This document shows, piece after piece, positions 15,401 to 27,006 of a stretch of DNA of 64,000 bases (the first letter of the stretch is position 1; each line of letters starts with the position of its first letter). Both the position numbers and the translations under genes were made by a program. Source of the DNA: Torreya grandis. Taxonomy: Eukaryota; Streptophyta; Pinopsida; Cupressales; Taxaceae. The DNA is taken from contig JARHVA010005357.1 of NCBI GenBank assembly GCA_037957365.1, forward strand, positions 917,001 to 981,000. The letters are read 5' to 3'. Below the pieces are notes generated by a model. The model worked only from the letters and a program-made list of their open reading frames with translations, was not told the origin of the DNA and did not search any database.

Positions 15401-18400
15401 ATTGTGTTTGACCCCTTTTTACCTTTCTAGGGACTATGTACAATATTTAGGATGGTTGGAAAGATGATATAAGTGACAGGGTGTCCATGAGTCCTTCACT
15501 TGAATAATTATCTATCAACAATTTCAATAACCTCACTTTAAAGTTGTTTTCCTTGAAATTCCCTTTCATAGCTTGTTAGAACTCCATTGTCTTATGACTA
15601 TGTGCTTCATAAGATTATTGTAGTCCTGTAGGCATCTTATGAGACACCTTTATTGATGAAAAACCAATTATATTATTGGTTTTATATATAGTTTCAAACT
15701 TGAAGAGATAGTTTAAACCAAAACTATCAATGGTATATCCTCCTTCCTTTCCTTCTGAGCATTTGTATGAGAAATCCTTTACTATATTCTATTAGTTGTA
15801 GGTCACTATGTTTGATATTCCTGTGAGTTTCCATAAATGGGAAAACTATGGACAATTTTATTTTTAAGTCTACTAAAGAAATTTGACATATCCAATCTTG
15901 AGATAACTCCACTCTCATTGGTGACTTAGCAATTATCATCTCCAACTAAATGGCTAGTTCTCAATATGCTTAGCATGACTATATGAGGTTTTGAAAACTC
16001 AGACCTCATATAGGTACACATATGCCTTGAGACATGTAATCTACCATTATACCATTTGAGATATTATTATACCAATTGACATTGAAAGTAGTCATGTCAC
16101 ATCTAGAGAAGCCAAAACTTCACCTCTTATCAATTAGTTAGTCCTTAAGGTTATTATATGATTGTAAGTTGCAATCATTTTAAAGGTTTATTGTAGGTTA
16201 TTTCTCATGCTAATAAAAAAATTTCACTTCCTAAACTCACTTTGAATTAATAATATCCATAATATGCATTTATTCATGCATAAAGTCTATGTTTCATCCC
16301 CAATCACTAGAACAATTATGCTAGCAATCAATTTGCATTTTCTAGGCTTCTTTTAGACTAAGTGCCACTATACACACTATATATTTTTAGTCACCATTGC
16401 TTGAAATGGAACATCATTAAATCTCCTTCCCTATTCAACCAAAAACATTCTTACTATATTGGCACATTGATACTATGCTAAGATTGCATTGGAAAGATGA
16501 TTTGGCTAGGCTATTTTGTCATAAGTGTCTCCATAACAAGAAGTTATGTAAGGTCAAGACTAGCTTCAGAGAGTTAAGGTAAAGTTATCTTAAAGTAACT
16601 TTTATACTTTGTACGTGGTATATGAATTGACTTGATAGGTTTATGAAAAATAATTCCTACTAGTACTTTTTTCACACTCCAAAACTAGAGAGAAAGATCT
16701 CAAAAGTCTTCAAATCCCTCCAAGATGCATCCAACTCTATCCCAACTCATTATCTATGAGGAAACCTACAACCATCTTATTCAACACTCAGACCATTAAT
16801 TACAATGAAGTGAATATGGGTATAAGACCTCAATAATATAATTTATTCATTCAACAAAATATATTATATTGAAATATATATGTTACATGCACTATGAAAC
16901 TCCTCAACACATACAAACCCTACAATCAATACATCAAAACTTTGAAACGACCTCAATCACTTGTGAACATGTCAAGTTAGGCCTTAGAGGCTCAACTTCT
17001 CTCTCATGGGGGACTTAAAACATAATGATGAGGTCATTATAATAATATAACATTACCATTACCTTGAATCTCACTACTTGATTAACATATAGATTTAGAC
17101 CATTGCTTTCACTCCTCAAGACTCCAAGCAATAAAATTCATCAAATCAACCTGTACACTAAGACCTTAATTTTTAAATTTAAAATTACTCATGGAGATTA
17201 ATTATAAAATGAAACCACAATGAAATTTATATCCAAGACTCATATAAAACATCATCAAAATCATTCTTCTCCATGATATCCTGAAGCAAAGAAATAAAAG
17301 AAAACCTAGACATTATCTAGAGGAATAAGCATCTATATACCCCTGCATTGTTATAAAATGGTCATAAATATGGGGAGATGAACTATACCACCAATTCCTT
17401 AAAGTGAAAGGAAACTAGGTTCCTTATCATTACCAAAAATATTATAATCCAAATCTCTCTCTCCTGACCATACCAAGTGAAAACCTAAGGCTCTTCTAGA
17501 GCTGTCTAAGACTACCCAAAATGGTTTTTCCTTAGCATGATGAACTAGAATATTGACTATGAAATAAAACACTTTTGAAATATTTTTTATGATTTAAATG
17601 ACCTGTTTTCCTTATTTAAACCTTATTAAGTGTTTGGACCATCATTAATGGCATAAAACCTATTTCATTCTTAGTTTACAACTAATAGGTTTTCCTTACC
17701 TATGTTGGTTCTTATGTTTAGATCTGATTTCAAAGGCATAATAGAGGATATTAAGGACACCATGGATTCCTCAATATTATATCTTATCCCTTGAATTAAT
17801 CAAAACCTTCTAAAACCTATTCAACCAAAGCTTCAAAAGGCTCAAAAATGCATCTTTTTGCTCCCAAAATCCTCTCCTCCACTCCAAATGAATTTAAATG
17901 GCCTTAAACATGTCTAAATAGGTAAAACACGCCATAATGAGGTGTAATGAAGTAAAAAACCAATTTGAGTTCTCTAAAATTCACTTTTTCTCTTAAGAAT
18001 TTCTAATTAGAAGCCCCTCGAGTCATGTAATGCACTTTTGAGGGTCTTATGGGCAAATTATTTTCTCTAGACATAATTTTTGACCCATTAAAATATTTTA
18101 CACTTTGTGAAAACCTCATAAATTCCCATAAATGATAAAATACCATATAAACTTGATGGATCCTTCACTTGAAGTTTAAGACCCATTTTTATGTCTTTTC
18201 CTTAAAATCTCCAAATTCACCTTAAAACTTGCTTAAGGTGTTTCAAAATCTTGAAAGGGACATGAAGTAGGGTCATAAGGTTTGTTTTATCTTTCCATCA
18301 TTATACCATCCACTACATAAGTACTCTACATATCTTTTCACACCACACTAGGACCTTCCAAGATATTGTATTACATCATTAAGTTAGGACTAGGATAAGA

Positions 18401-18499
18401 CTAATCATGGGGGTAAAAGGTCACTGAATGGTCTAGGAGAGTGGCCTGATCCATGTAGGAAAAAAATTCATATGTTGGCCAATTTTTTCCAATATTAAC
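9421..18499. other. Gene-less A+T-rich block, origin unresolved
   Basis: No retrotransposon domain, RNA gene or convincing frame was found in about 9 kb. The open segments present (11541-11732, 14000-14182, 15727-15945) are short, isolated and without recognisable motifs. The left part probably continues the LTR that starts at 9075. The rest may be old LTR or untranslated element DNA. There is no obvious microsatellite or tandem array. Confidence 0.6.
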
Positions 18500-19190
18500 C
18501 TACTTAGTTTTTTTATTTTTCACTTTTTTAAGGTTCTCCTAGTCTATTTTCTTGGCTGATCTATGGTAGCTTTTATCGATCTACTCTTGATAGGGTATTC
18601 TTCTCTTTTATTTACATTATTCACAATATTGGGTTTACCTTTGGAATTTTATTATTATATTCCTCAATTATCTTAAAATTTTCTATTTCCAAGGCCTTAT
18701 CCAAATCTATATTGAGGAGAATTTTGGTATTTTTTTATGTCTCTATCATATTTTCTTATACTCTCAGTCTAAATTATAGCCATTATTTCCTCATATCTTT
18801 TGTTTCATCCTTCATCTCACTTCAAATCTCAAATTTATTTTAAATTTTAAGTTATAATTTATTGATTTTGGCCTTAATTTCCATATATTGGATGCTCATT
18901 ACCATGAGGAATACCATACTATCCTCAGTCATCTCTTTCCCAATCCATTTCTTCTTAACTTTACCTTTCACATAACCACTAGCATGGGGAAATCCTGGAG
19001 TAGTATTTAGATATACCTTAAGATAATTTGATTTCTTCATAGTTTCTTTTAGGGACATATCCTTACCTTTGATTTTCTCCTTTTCCTCTTTACTCTACTG
19101 AATAAAGATATTATGTTCTATGGATTTCTATTCTAAGGTCTCCAATGTGTCCTTATAATCTTCCTATGACTCCTCCATACTTCCCACCAT
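18500..19190 (-). pseudogene. K/E-rich coding-like remnant, unidentified
   Basis: The minus strand contains a 68-codon open stretch (18852-19058) and flanking in-frame pieces rich in Lys, Glu and Met separated by stops at TAG/TAA. The make-up resembles a charged coiled-coil gag or linker region of a retrotransposon, but I recognise no motif. It stops where the 5' LTR of the chromovirus-like element begins (19213), so that element may have inserted into it. A chance open frame is possible. Confidence 0.25.
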
Positions 19191-19212
19191 AATGACCTTA
19201 ATAATGTATGCT

Positions 19213-19516
19213 TGTTATACCCTTAACCTATTACATATATTTTATATTATCTTGTCTCATATCTATGTTAATAGTTATGTATGCCTATGAAATAAACATG
19301 TTTGAGTATATATAGGAGGTAGTGGCTAGTATTTTAGGATCATATTATGAATTCTAATCTTATTACATTATTGTGTAGGTTACCACTTTAAAGTGGATAA
19401 GTGATATTTATCAATCTTATACTCTTCTATAAATTATTATTGTGGATATATATATTATGATATTATTTCTATGATATAATATTATATTATGTGAACATAT
19501 AAGAAATTTAATTACA
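19213..19516 (+). repeat. 5' LTR of the chromovirus-like element
   Basis: Begins TGTTATACCCTTAACC and ends AATTTAATTACA. It aligns with the 3' LTR through GTATATATAGGA, TAAGAATTCTAATCTTAT-like and TTTGTGAACATATAAG-like blocks. GTATATATAGGA is a plausible TATA box. Length is 304 bp. Confidence 0.85.
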
Positions 19517-19518
19517 AG

Positions 19519-19530
19519 TGGTATCAGAAC
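19519..19530 (+). other. Primer binding site (initiator Met tRNA type)
   Basis: TGGTATCAGAAC matches the initiator-Met primer site TGGTATCAGAGC except at the eleventh base. It lies two bases (AG) after the LTR end, as usual for plant chromoviruses. Confidence 0.85.
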
Positions 19531-19911
19531 TTTAATTTGGGTAAGTTTATATGGTGTTTTTTTTAAAATCTAGTGTTGTGGGTTTCTTAGGAGTATAAGA
19601 ATTTAAAAAATAACTTGTGATCCAAGAATAATTTAAATTTTATATCATTTTAGTATTGTTCAAAGTGTTTTTTTTGAAAAAATAGTAAAAAAAGTATGGA
19701 ATAATTTTCACCCTTGTGAAAATTAGTAGTCATTGGATTCATCTCAATGAGATGATCACAATAGTAAAATTTGTTAATACACTTTTTAGGGAAAAAATAA
19801 CTTCTTTACACATTAGTAATTATTGGATTCATCTTAGTAAGATGATTGCAATGGTATAATCTACCAATACACTTTTTTTAGGGATAAAACTCTCCATCTT
19901 AGGGTTTATGC

Positions 19912-20960
19912 ATAGATGGTCCTAACACTCGTAGATGTGAAAAGGGAAGGAAACTCCAAAAATTACTCAAAATATGACATGGATTCATGCACTTTTGATC
20001 TATTTTTTTATTAAGTGGTTCACTAACTTCAATAAAATTTACCAAAGTATGGTGCATAAAGATGATCTCAATGTAGCCAAAAGGGACATCATCAGGGTTA
20101 GAGAGGACCTAAATTTTTTGAAGGATAAACTTACACTTATAACTAGGTAATTGTATAATCTTATAGCTTGGAATTATTAAAATAATCCTCCACCTCTCTA
20201 ATTTAATTCTCCCCATTCAAAAAATCACATCTCCAATCATAGTTTGAATTAGTCATTTCTAAAAGTGTACTTATGTTGATTTTATGATAAGGATCTACTT
20301 AATTAGATCAATGAAATATAAATTTTATTTGATATACATCAAACTCCATATGCAAAAAATGTGTTTATGGGATATTTATATTTAGAACCTAAGTAGTTTA
20401 TTTGATATATATGGTTGTGTGCTCAAAATAAAAATAAAGGAATTCAAGTTATCTAGTCTATATTTTTTTATGAGTTATAGCTCCACTACCACAATGATGT
20501 CTTAGAAAACTACTTCAGTTAGTTATAAAAACTACATAAAATAGGGACTATGAAGGATTATATTCATCAATTTCATAATCTCCCCTTACATGTGAATGAA
20601 ATCACTAAGTCAAATTTGACTAACTTGTTCTTGGGTGGACTCAAAGATAGCATTGATCAGATTGAAGTTCACATGTTTATTCCTAGTTTAATATCTAAAG
20701 TTATATCAATGGTATGCATGGTAGAGGAAAAATATATGTTATAATTAAGACATTTTGCTAATGTTTATGAATGTAATTTCCCAGCCTCATCATTTCCTCA
20801 ACCTAAAATATTGACCCCTCAAAAAATTTAAGATATATGTGTAAAAGGGTTATGTTTTAGTTGTAATATAAAATGGATCAAATGACATAGATGTGATAAA
20901 AATATTTTTTTTAAATTTAAGGCACCAATGAGGATGAATAATATGATGAGACCTCATGTT
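19912..20960 (+). pseudogene. gag remnant of the chromovirus-like element
   Basis: A possible start lies near 19912 (MDGPNTRRCEKGRK). The clearest part is the open segment 20550-20744: KDYIHQFHNLPLHV, then LTNLFLGGLKDSIDQIEVHM, a capsid-region signature of plant gypsy gag. A zinc knuckle follows at about 20838-20898: GLCFSCNIKWIK, stop, HRCDKN, with Gly replaced by a stop before the His. Gag forms the particle and the knuckle packages RNA. Several stops interrupt the frame between blocks. Confidence 0.8.
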
Positions 20961-20984
20961 TAGGTTTGAATAACTTGAGAATGA

Positions 20985-21470
20985 ATATAAATATTATCAA
21001 CCTATTATTTCATGTCATACACTTTTAGGTATTAATTCTCCTCAGACTATTAAGGTGGTTGTTTTACTTAAGAAACAAAAGGTAACTCTATTGATTGAAC
21101 CTATGAGTACATAAAACTTCATCAATAGTAAGTTAAATACTCATTTGAACTATTTCATTTACCTAACTCCATAATTTCAAGTCATGATTGTAAATGGGGG
21201 TACAATAAACTATTCTAGAAAATGTCATAGTATTAATATTTTTATGGTGTACTACCTATTAGATTATCCTATGTTATCTACTCCCATTGCTAGGTATGGT
21301 ATTGGTTTAGGAGTGTAATGTATCACCACTTTGAGCACAATTAACATAAATTTCTAAGACCTATTCATATTATTTAATTTAGAAGGTGGGACATTTTAAC
21401 TACATGGTTTACTAGCTCAATCTCCATAATTAATTAGTTCTCACCAGATGATGAAGATGTTCAACAAAGG
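20985..21470 (+). pseudogene. Aspartic protease remnant
   Basis: Recognisable from LLIEPMST, stop, NFIN near 21090-21120, where LIDSGSTHNFI is the family form. The catalytic D-S-G has become E-P-M. It is followed by FQVMIVNGGTINYSRKCHSI (about 21178-21237) and a degraded YPMLSTPIARYGIGLGV, matching the flap and GVQWL blocks of the same family. The loss of the active-site triad makes it inactive. Confidence 0.75.
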
Positions 21471-21499
21471 TGTTGAAGGATTTGTTGCATGATTGTTTT

Positions 21500-22440
21500 C
21501 CATATAATTTCAACCAACCAAGTATTTTATCCACTATGATTTACAACTAGATATGGATAGCCATTCTATTATTTTTGGTGTTATGCCAAAAGAACTTCTA
21601 GAAATTATAGTGCATGATCATGCCATCAAAATAATTATAGGTAGTACAACACCTAACACTAGACCATACATGTATAGTTATTCCTAGAAGAGTGAAATTT
21701 AAAATATGGTATAAGAGATGTTGGAGGCATGAATTATTAGACACATCTAAAGTGAATATTCCTCCCTAGTGGTCATGGTGTGTAATAAGGATGACACTTG
21801 GAATATGTGCCCAAACTACAAATAAATTAACAAGTACACCATAAAATATAAATTTCCTATTTTAGTAATGGATGATTTTATATATGAATTGCATGGTGTT
21901 GTTTATTTTACCAAATTAGATATTTTTTATGGGTATCATCATATTTGAATCCACAAAAAGGAAATACCTAAAACTACTTTCCAAAATCATGAAGGCTATT
22001 ATGAGTTTATGGTCATACCTTTTGGTGTCACAAATGCACCATATACATTCAAAATTTTGATGAATACTATTTTAAGGACATTTTTGAGAAAGTTTGTGTT
22101 GGTATTTTTTGATGACATCCTCATTTACGACAAAAATTAGGAAGACCATTTGAAGCATGTGAAACATATACTTTTGGTTTTGTATCAACATAAACTTTAT
22201 GCCAAAGCTTCCAAAAGTGTGTTTGGTATCAGATAAGTGGAATAATTGGGTCATATGGTTTCAAATTAAGGTGTTAAATCTAATACTAAAAAAATCCAAG
22301 TGATGATGGAGTGGAAAGTGTTTAGAACCATGAAGAACATTTAGGGATTTCTAGGGATAATATGTTACTGTTGTAACTTTGTCAAATATCATGGTAGAAT
22401 CATAGTTACACTCACATATTTGTTTAATAAATACTCATAA
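21500..22440 (+). pseudogene. Reverse transcriptase remnant, catalytic FFDD intact
   Basis: Blocks in order: YELHGVVYFTKLDIFYGYHH (primer-grip side, catalytic Asp in KLD), [20 protein letters not shown] (template-binding and MPFGL block), and [14 protein letters not shown] near 22090-22130. FFDD at 22105-22116 is the YxDD box with both metal-binding Asp residues kept. KASKSVFGIR and LGHMVSN follow. Other stretches carry stops (W and Q codons turned to TAG/TAA). The domain copies element RNA to cDNA in the family. Confidence 0.9.
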
Positions 22441-22489
22441 TGCAATAAAACAACTACCAAGGTGTTTGAACAATTGAAAATGGATATGT

Positions 22490-22970
22490 GCACCACTCTA
22501 ATTTTATCTACCCCTACTTTTTATTAAAAAAAATTATTGTTGAATGTGATGCATTAGGATACAACATGGGGGGTGTAATCATGCAATAAGTCACACAAAT
22601 TGAATTTGGGAGTATTTAATTTAAGTGAAAAAAATTCTCAATCTAATATGTGAAAAAGAGATGATGGATATTTTGCACATTGTCAAGTAATGGAGACCTA
22701 ATATGATGGGTGGACACTTTCAGTTAAATATTGATCATGATAGCCTCAAATATTATTTTAAACAACAATTATCACCACAATAAAAATAAAAATTCATGAT
22801 TAAAATGTTAGGATATGATTTTGAAATTATATATAATAAATGAAAAAATAATTTGGTGGCAAATGCACTATACAGGTAGGATGAATCATTTGAGCCATTG
22901 TCATGCATAATGACCATTTGGTAGGTAGATTGGATAGAGAGAGAAATATTAGAATGGGGGAATGACAAGG
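22490..22970 (+). pseudogene. RNase H remnant
   Basis: Follows RT without a gap. LLLNVMH-type sequence in another frame gives VECDALGYNMGGVIMQ, the gypsy RNase H start with catalytic Asp in ECDAS. GGHFQLNIDHDSLKYY corresponds to the TDHxSLKYL block near 22710-22755, and LVANALYR-like sequence lies near 22855-22875. Stops and shifts separate the blocks. Confidence 0.75.
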
Positions 22971-23039
22971 ATACCCATAATTTAATTTAGAATATTTAGA
23001 TTTGTTCTTGTGGGTCTAAATATTTTTCATTGATTGAGA

Positions 23040-24140
23040 ATGTATTATGGTATAAAAATTGAATATACCTCTATATGAACTCTATCCTCAAATATAAAAT
23101 CCTTTAAGAACTTCATGTATCTCCAATAGGAGGTCATCTAGGATTTTGAAAAACATATCATAAAATCAAAAAAGATTTCGTTTGGGAAGGACTCAAAGGG
23201 AAATGTCCATAAATATGTGATTGAATTCATGGTATGTCAACATAACAAAGGTGATGCCATTAAGACCCTAGGTATTTTTCAGCCTTTATCTATCCGTAGA
23301 TAGAGGTGGGAAGAGGTTTATATGGATTTCATTATTGAGTTACCATGGTCTAAGGGTAAAAATGTTATAATGGTAACTTTGGATCAACTCACCAAGTATT
23401 CTCTTTATTTTCCTTATCACAACCATTTTTTCTAGTACAATAACTTCTTTTCTCAATGTAGTTTAGAAATTGCATGGTACTCCAAATATCATTGTAAGTG
23501 GCTAAGATATCATATTTATTAGTATTTCCTAAATTAAATTATTTGCATGTTTGGAACCCATTTAGCTCATAGCTCATCCTATCATCCTTAATATGATGAA
23601 AAAAATAGAGGTAGTAAATAAATGTATAAAAGTGTATATTATTTTTTACTAATAAACAAGATAAATGGGTTCATTTGTTTCCACTAATCGAATGGTGGCA
23701 TAATACTTCTTTTCACACGTCTTCAAAAATGTCCCATTGTGGAATTATATGGGCATCACCCCTATCCATCACTTAATCATTGAAGGTGCATCCCAATATT
23801 TGATATGTTGAGGAACACATTCACCATCAATTGGAGGTACATGTTAGTTTGTGAGAGAAATTAGTAATGGCACAAAATAAAATGAAGCAGTAAGTAGATC
23901 AACACTGTAGTGAGTGGATTTTTGACATAGGTTATTAGGTAGTTGTATATTTTCAACCACAATTATATGTATCTAAATAAATATAAAAAAGATAAAAAAA
24001 ATTACCCTAAGTATTATGTCCCTTATTTGATTTTGCAAAAAATTATTAGTGTGGCCTACAATATGGAATTTCCTTCGTCCACTTGCATAAACACTAGCAT
24101 TCCATGTATCTTGCATGAAAAAGGAAATTGGACATAGATT
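23040..24140 (+). pseudogene. Integrase remnant and C-terminal tail
   Basis: The zinc-binding start reads ELHVSPIGGHLGF, stop, KTYHKIKKDFVWEG near 23110-23190. A shift leads to VCQHNKGDAIKTLGIFQPL and RWEEVYMDFIIELPWSKGKN, where MDFI carries the first catalytic Asp. TKYSLYFPYH and a degraded second-Asp region follow. DKWVHLFPLIEWWHNTSFHT-type sequence and a VEEHIHHQLEV block lie near 23660-23850. The tail 23943-24137 holds PKYYVPYLILQKIISVAYNM, the conserved post-integrase block of chromoviruses. No chromodomain was seen after it. Confidence 0.85.
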
Positions 24141-24357
24141 TTATATTCAAAATTAGTTACTTAAATTGGATCAATAAGTTCTATTCATTATGGATCTTTA
24201 ATAGATCCTTCACACATGCACTTAAAACTAAAAACTATAGCAATTAAGGAATATTTTATCAAATGAAATAATCTGCATTTTGAAGATGCAACATGTGAGG
24301 ATGAAGTGTTCTATTAGAAACATCATGGTTTTATTCAGTTTTAAATCCATGTTTTTT

Positions 24358-24372
24358 TGAAGGGGATGGACA
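24358..24372 (+). other. Polypurine tract
   Basis: GAAGGGGATGGACA lies directly before the TG that opens the 3' LTR at 24373. This is the expected position for the plus-strand primer. Confidence 0.75.
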
Positions 24373-24719
24373 TGCCACACCCTTACCCTATGTCATGTAT
24401 ATGGATATTTGTGGCTGACTTGTGGCTTAAATACCTATTATATTATCTTGTCACATCTATTTATGTTCTTAGTAAGGTTGTCTTATGTAATAATCATGGA
24501 TAATTAGAGTATATATAGGAAATAGCAGTTAGTATTTGAGGATCATATTAAGAATTCTAATCTTATTTCATTATTGTGGATGTTTTCCCCTCGAGGTGGC
24601 TCCACTATATTTATCAAGTATTATGATCTTTTATCAATTATTGTTGTGGATCTACATATTCTACTCTTATTTATGTTATATAATATTCTATTTTGTGAAC
24701 ATATAAGTGTTTAACCCTA
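24373..24719 (+). repeat. 3' LTR of the chromovirus-like element
   Basis: Begins TGCCACACCCTTACCC, aligned with the 5' LTR start, and ends near TTTAACCCTA. It is about 40 bp longer than the 5' LTR and visibly diverged, so the insertion is old. Confidence 0.85.
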
Positions 24720-26431
24720 GATTGAATTTGGTACAAGGGTATTATAGGTTAATAATATAAAAATGAATAATAAAAAGGATGATCAATAGATCTATAGCAA
24801 ACCAATTAATTTTCAAACTTAGATAAATAATATTATAAATTTATAATACTAAGATATGCTAAAATAAAAAGTAAAACTTTTGATTAATATTTCAATAAAT
24901 TAGAAACAAGAGTACTTGGTTGTTTTTCTATGTATATGTAGATATAGATTGAAACATGGTATAAGTGAACTAGATCAAGATTCTATAATAGTCATTATAT
25001 TTCTAGAATTTTTCACTTTGTGACCTTAGACACTTATGTTAGGTCTAGATAATTAGCATCAACATTGGTGTCTAAGTTAGAGGTAAGTGTCTAGTAAGTA
25101 ATAATTATTAGATTGAGATGTGACCACCTATAAAATTTTGGGTTTTATATCACATTTATTATGATTTGTATAGATCATGCACACAAACTATCACTCTTTG
25201 TCAAATGATCAAATCCTAACTTCCTCACCCTTAGATAAACTAGGAAAAATTGGTTAATGGGAACATGATGTCTAGCTAACCCAAGGAACTATCTATCAAT
25301 GGTAATTTATTACATATCCAATACTTCAAATAGGGCCTCATAATTATATAGTTTTCCTTTGTGTTGGATTTTATGTGCATGAAGATGCAAGGTGTGATAA
25401 TCAAGTACATAGAGTGACCCAAATTGTAACTTTGCAAATGTCATTATGGAATGTTCATTTAGTAATTCACACCTATGGGGATATTACTCCTATGCATGTA
25501 TATAAAAATGGATGAATATGGAATATTTCATACCTTGAATTATTGATTAAGTGTTTTTGGTAAGTTGCCTTATGAGTTCTCAATATTTTCTAGGTTATTT
25601 AGTGAGTAAATAATAAGGGTTGATCTTGTATATACCAATACATTTTTCAAGTATCTCATGTTAAATTAGTTAGGTTGACCTTTAGGATATGCTTAATTTA
25701 AAAATTGGATGAATTTTGGGTATTGAACACTTAGTTTGAATGGGACACTAGCATCGACACAGACATTTGGATTAGACACAAGTGTCCTTGATGATGGAAA
25801 ATAGGTATAGGTCTAAAACTTATAGATAATTATAAGATCATATTTATAATATTTTCAAAATATAGTATATCTCCCATACATGTTGGTTTTTATGTGTATG
25901 GGGATGCAATATGTGATAATCAAGTACATAGAGTTACCTATCTTGTAACATTTCGAATATGGCTCATGAGATGTTTCTTTGGTACTTCATACCTGAGGAG
26001 ATACTAATCATATGTCTGATATATAAATAGGGATGAATAGGGAAAAATTTTCATTTTAATTCTTTATTTAATGCTTTTGGCAAGTTTCCTTATGAGTTTA
26101 TGGTATTTTTTAGGTTGTTAGGTGAGGAAAAAATGAGGGTTTATATTATATATATATATATATATACACCAATCTCTTTTAAAAATAAATCACACTAAAT
26201 AACTTGGGCAAAAATTTATGATATCTTTCATTACAAATTGTATTATGTTTAGGCACTATAAACTTAGTTTTAAAGGGAAACTAGTATCAATTCAGGCATT
26301 TGGCTTAGATGCAAGTATCTAAGAAGCTATAAAATAGGTATAGGTCAAAAAATTGTAGAGAATGAAAATGTTAAGGTTTATAATTTTTTTCATAATATAT
26401 AAGACCTAGTCATCATAATAATAGTGGTTGG
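24720..26431. repeat. Spacer with two adjacent copies of a ~520-bp direct repeat
   Basis: Copies run about 25363-25860 and 25882-26395. Shared anchors include GATGCAA-TGTGATAATCAAGT, ACATAGAGT-ACC, CTTATGAGTT-T-ATATTTT and AAAATAGGTATAGGTC, offset by 519-533 bp. The second copy has an (AT)n run at about 26148-26166. Nothing coding is seen. The right copy lies against the E1 insertion point at 26432. Confidence 0.8.
26427..26431. other. E1 target site duplication, left copy
   Basis: GTTGG, identical to 55834-55838 just after the 3' LTR. Five bases is the usual gypsy duplication length. Confidence 0.9.
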
Positions 26432-26648
26432 TGTAGAACTAGAAAACCATACTAGGTGTTTAAATGCCTCGAGATACCTTAGGAACTACCTAACCCTTCT
26501 TGACCCACTGACTAACTTATCAAACCTTGGGTCTATTTAGCTACATAGATAACTAAACTAAATAACTTAATAACTAACCCACCAACCCTTTTAACTTGCC
26601 TTGACCCCTTTTTCCTTTAGACACTTGACCATCGATGGTCAGCTTAAC

Positions 26649-26945
26649 TACCGATTTTGATTCTTAGGATTTTACTAGCACCACCTAAGGTGAAGATATT
26701 TAATTATGCCTCATTATCTCACACATAGTTGGTGATATATTAGAAGGTTGAAGACCTGACTATTGATGGTCAGCTTAACCATCAATGGTTAAGCTGACCA
26801 TCAACAGTCAGGTCTTCAGCTTAACCATCAACAGTCAGGTATTCAACCTTCTAATATATCACCAACTATGTGTGAGCTAATGAGGCATAATTAAATATCT
26901 TCACCTTAGGTGGTGCTAGTAAACTCCTAAGAATCAAAATCGGTA
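26649..26945. repeat. Near-perfect inverted repeat (hairpin) in the E1 5' LTR
   Basis: The arm 26649-26783 (TACCGATTTTGATTCTTAGG onward) is the reverse complement of the arm ending at 26945, with only a few mismatches. The right arm has an extra 27-bp tandem copy of CTTCAGCTTAACCATCAACA-type sequence. The centre is AACCATCAATGGTT near 26777-26790. Only the right-arm orientation is found in the 3' LTR (55260-55400). Confidence 0.93.
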
Positions 26946-26980
26946 ATCCAACATACTAGGTAACCTTATATCCTCCATCT

Positions 26981-27006
26981 CTATTTACCTATAAAAGGAG
27001 GGGAGT
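26981..27006 (+). promoter_or_regulatory. Putative TATA box in the E1 5' LTR
   Basis: ACCTATAAAAGGAGGGGAG is a canonical TATAAA followed by a purine run, kept in the 3' LTR with one change (TATAGAAGGAGGGGAG). Its position about 1 kb before the LTR end suggests transcription starts shortly downstream. This is a prediction from sequence only. Confidence 0.55.

Larger units (their letters stand above)
19213..24719 (+). mobile_element. Chromovirus-like Ty3/gypsy element, complete but decayed
   Basis: A compact 5.5-kb element with LTRs at 19213-19516 and 24373-24719, an initiator-Met-type primer site two bases inside the 5' LTR, and the order gag, PR, RT, RNH, INT. It has a single zinc knuckle of the form GLCFxCxxKWxxxHRC and a KYYxPYxILQKI-SVAYxxxxP block after integrase, both typical of plant chromoviruses. 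Short LTRs would fit a Reina-like lineage, but I saw no chromodomain and do not assign one. Stops and shifts occur throughout. I found no matching 5-bp target duplication (ATGCT before, GATTG after), so an end may be mis-set or decayed. Confidence 0.88.

Noticed and set aside
15727..15945. 72-codon minus-strand frame as a small gene
   Set aside because: It is isolated, without motif or neighbouring support, and its length is ordinary for chance in A+T-rich DNA.
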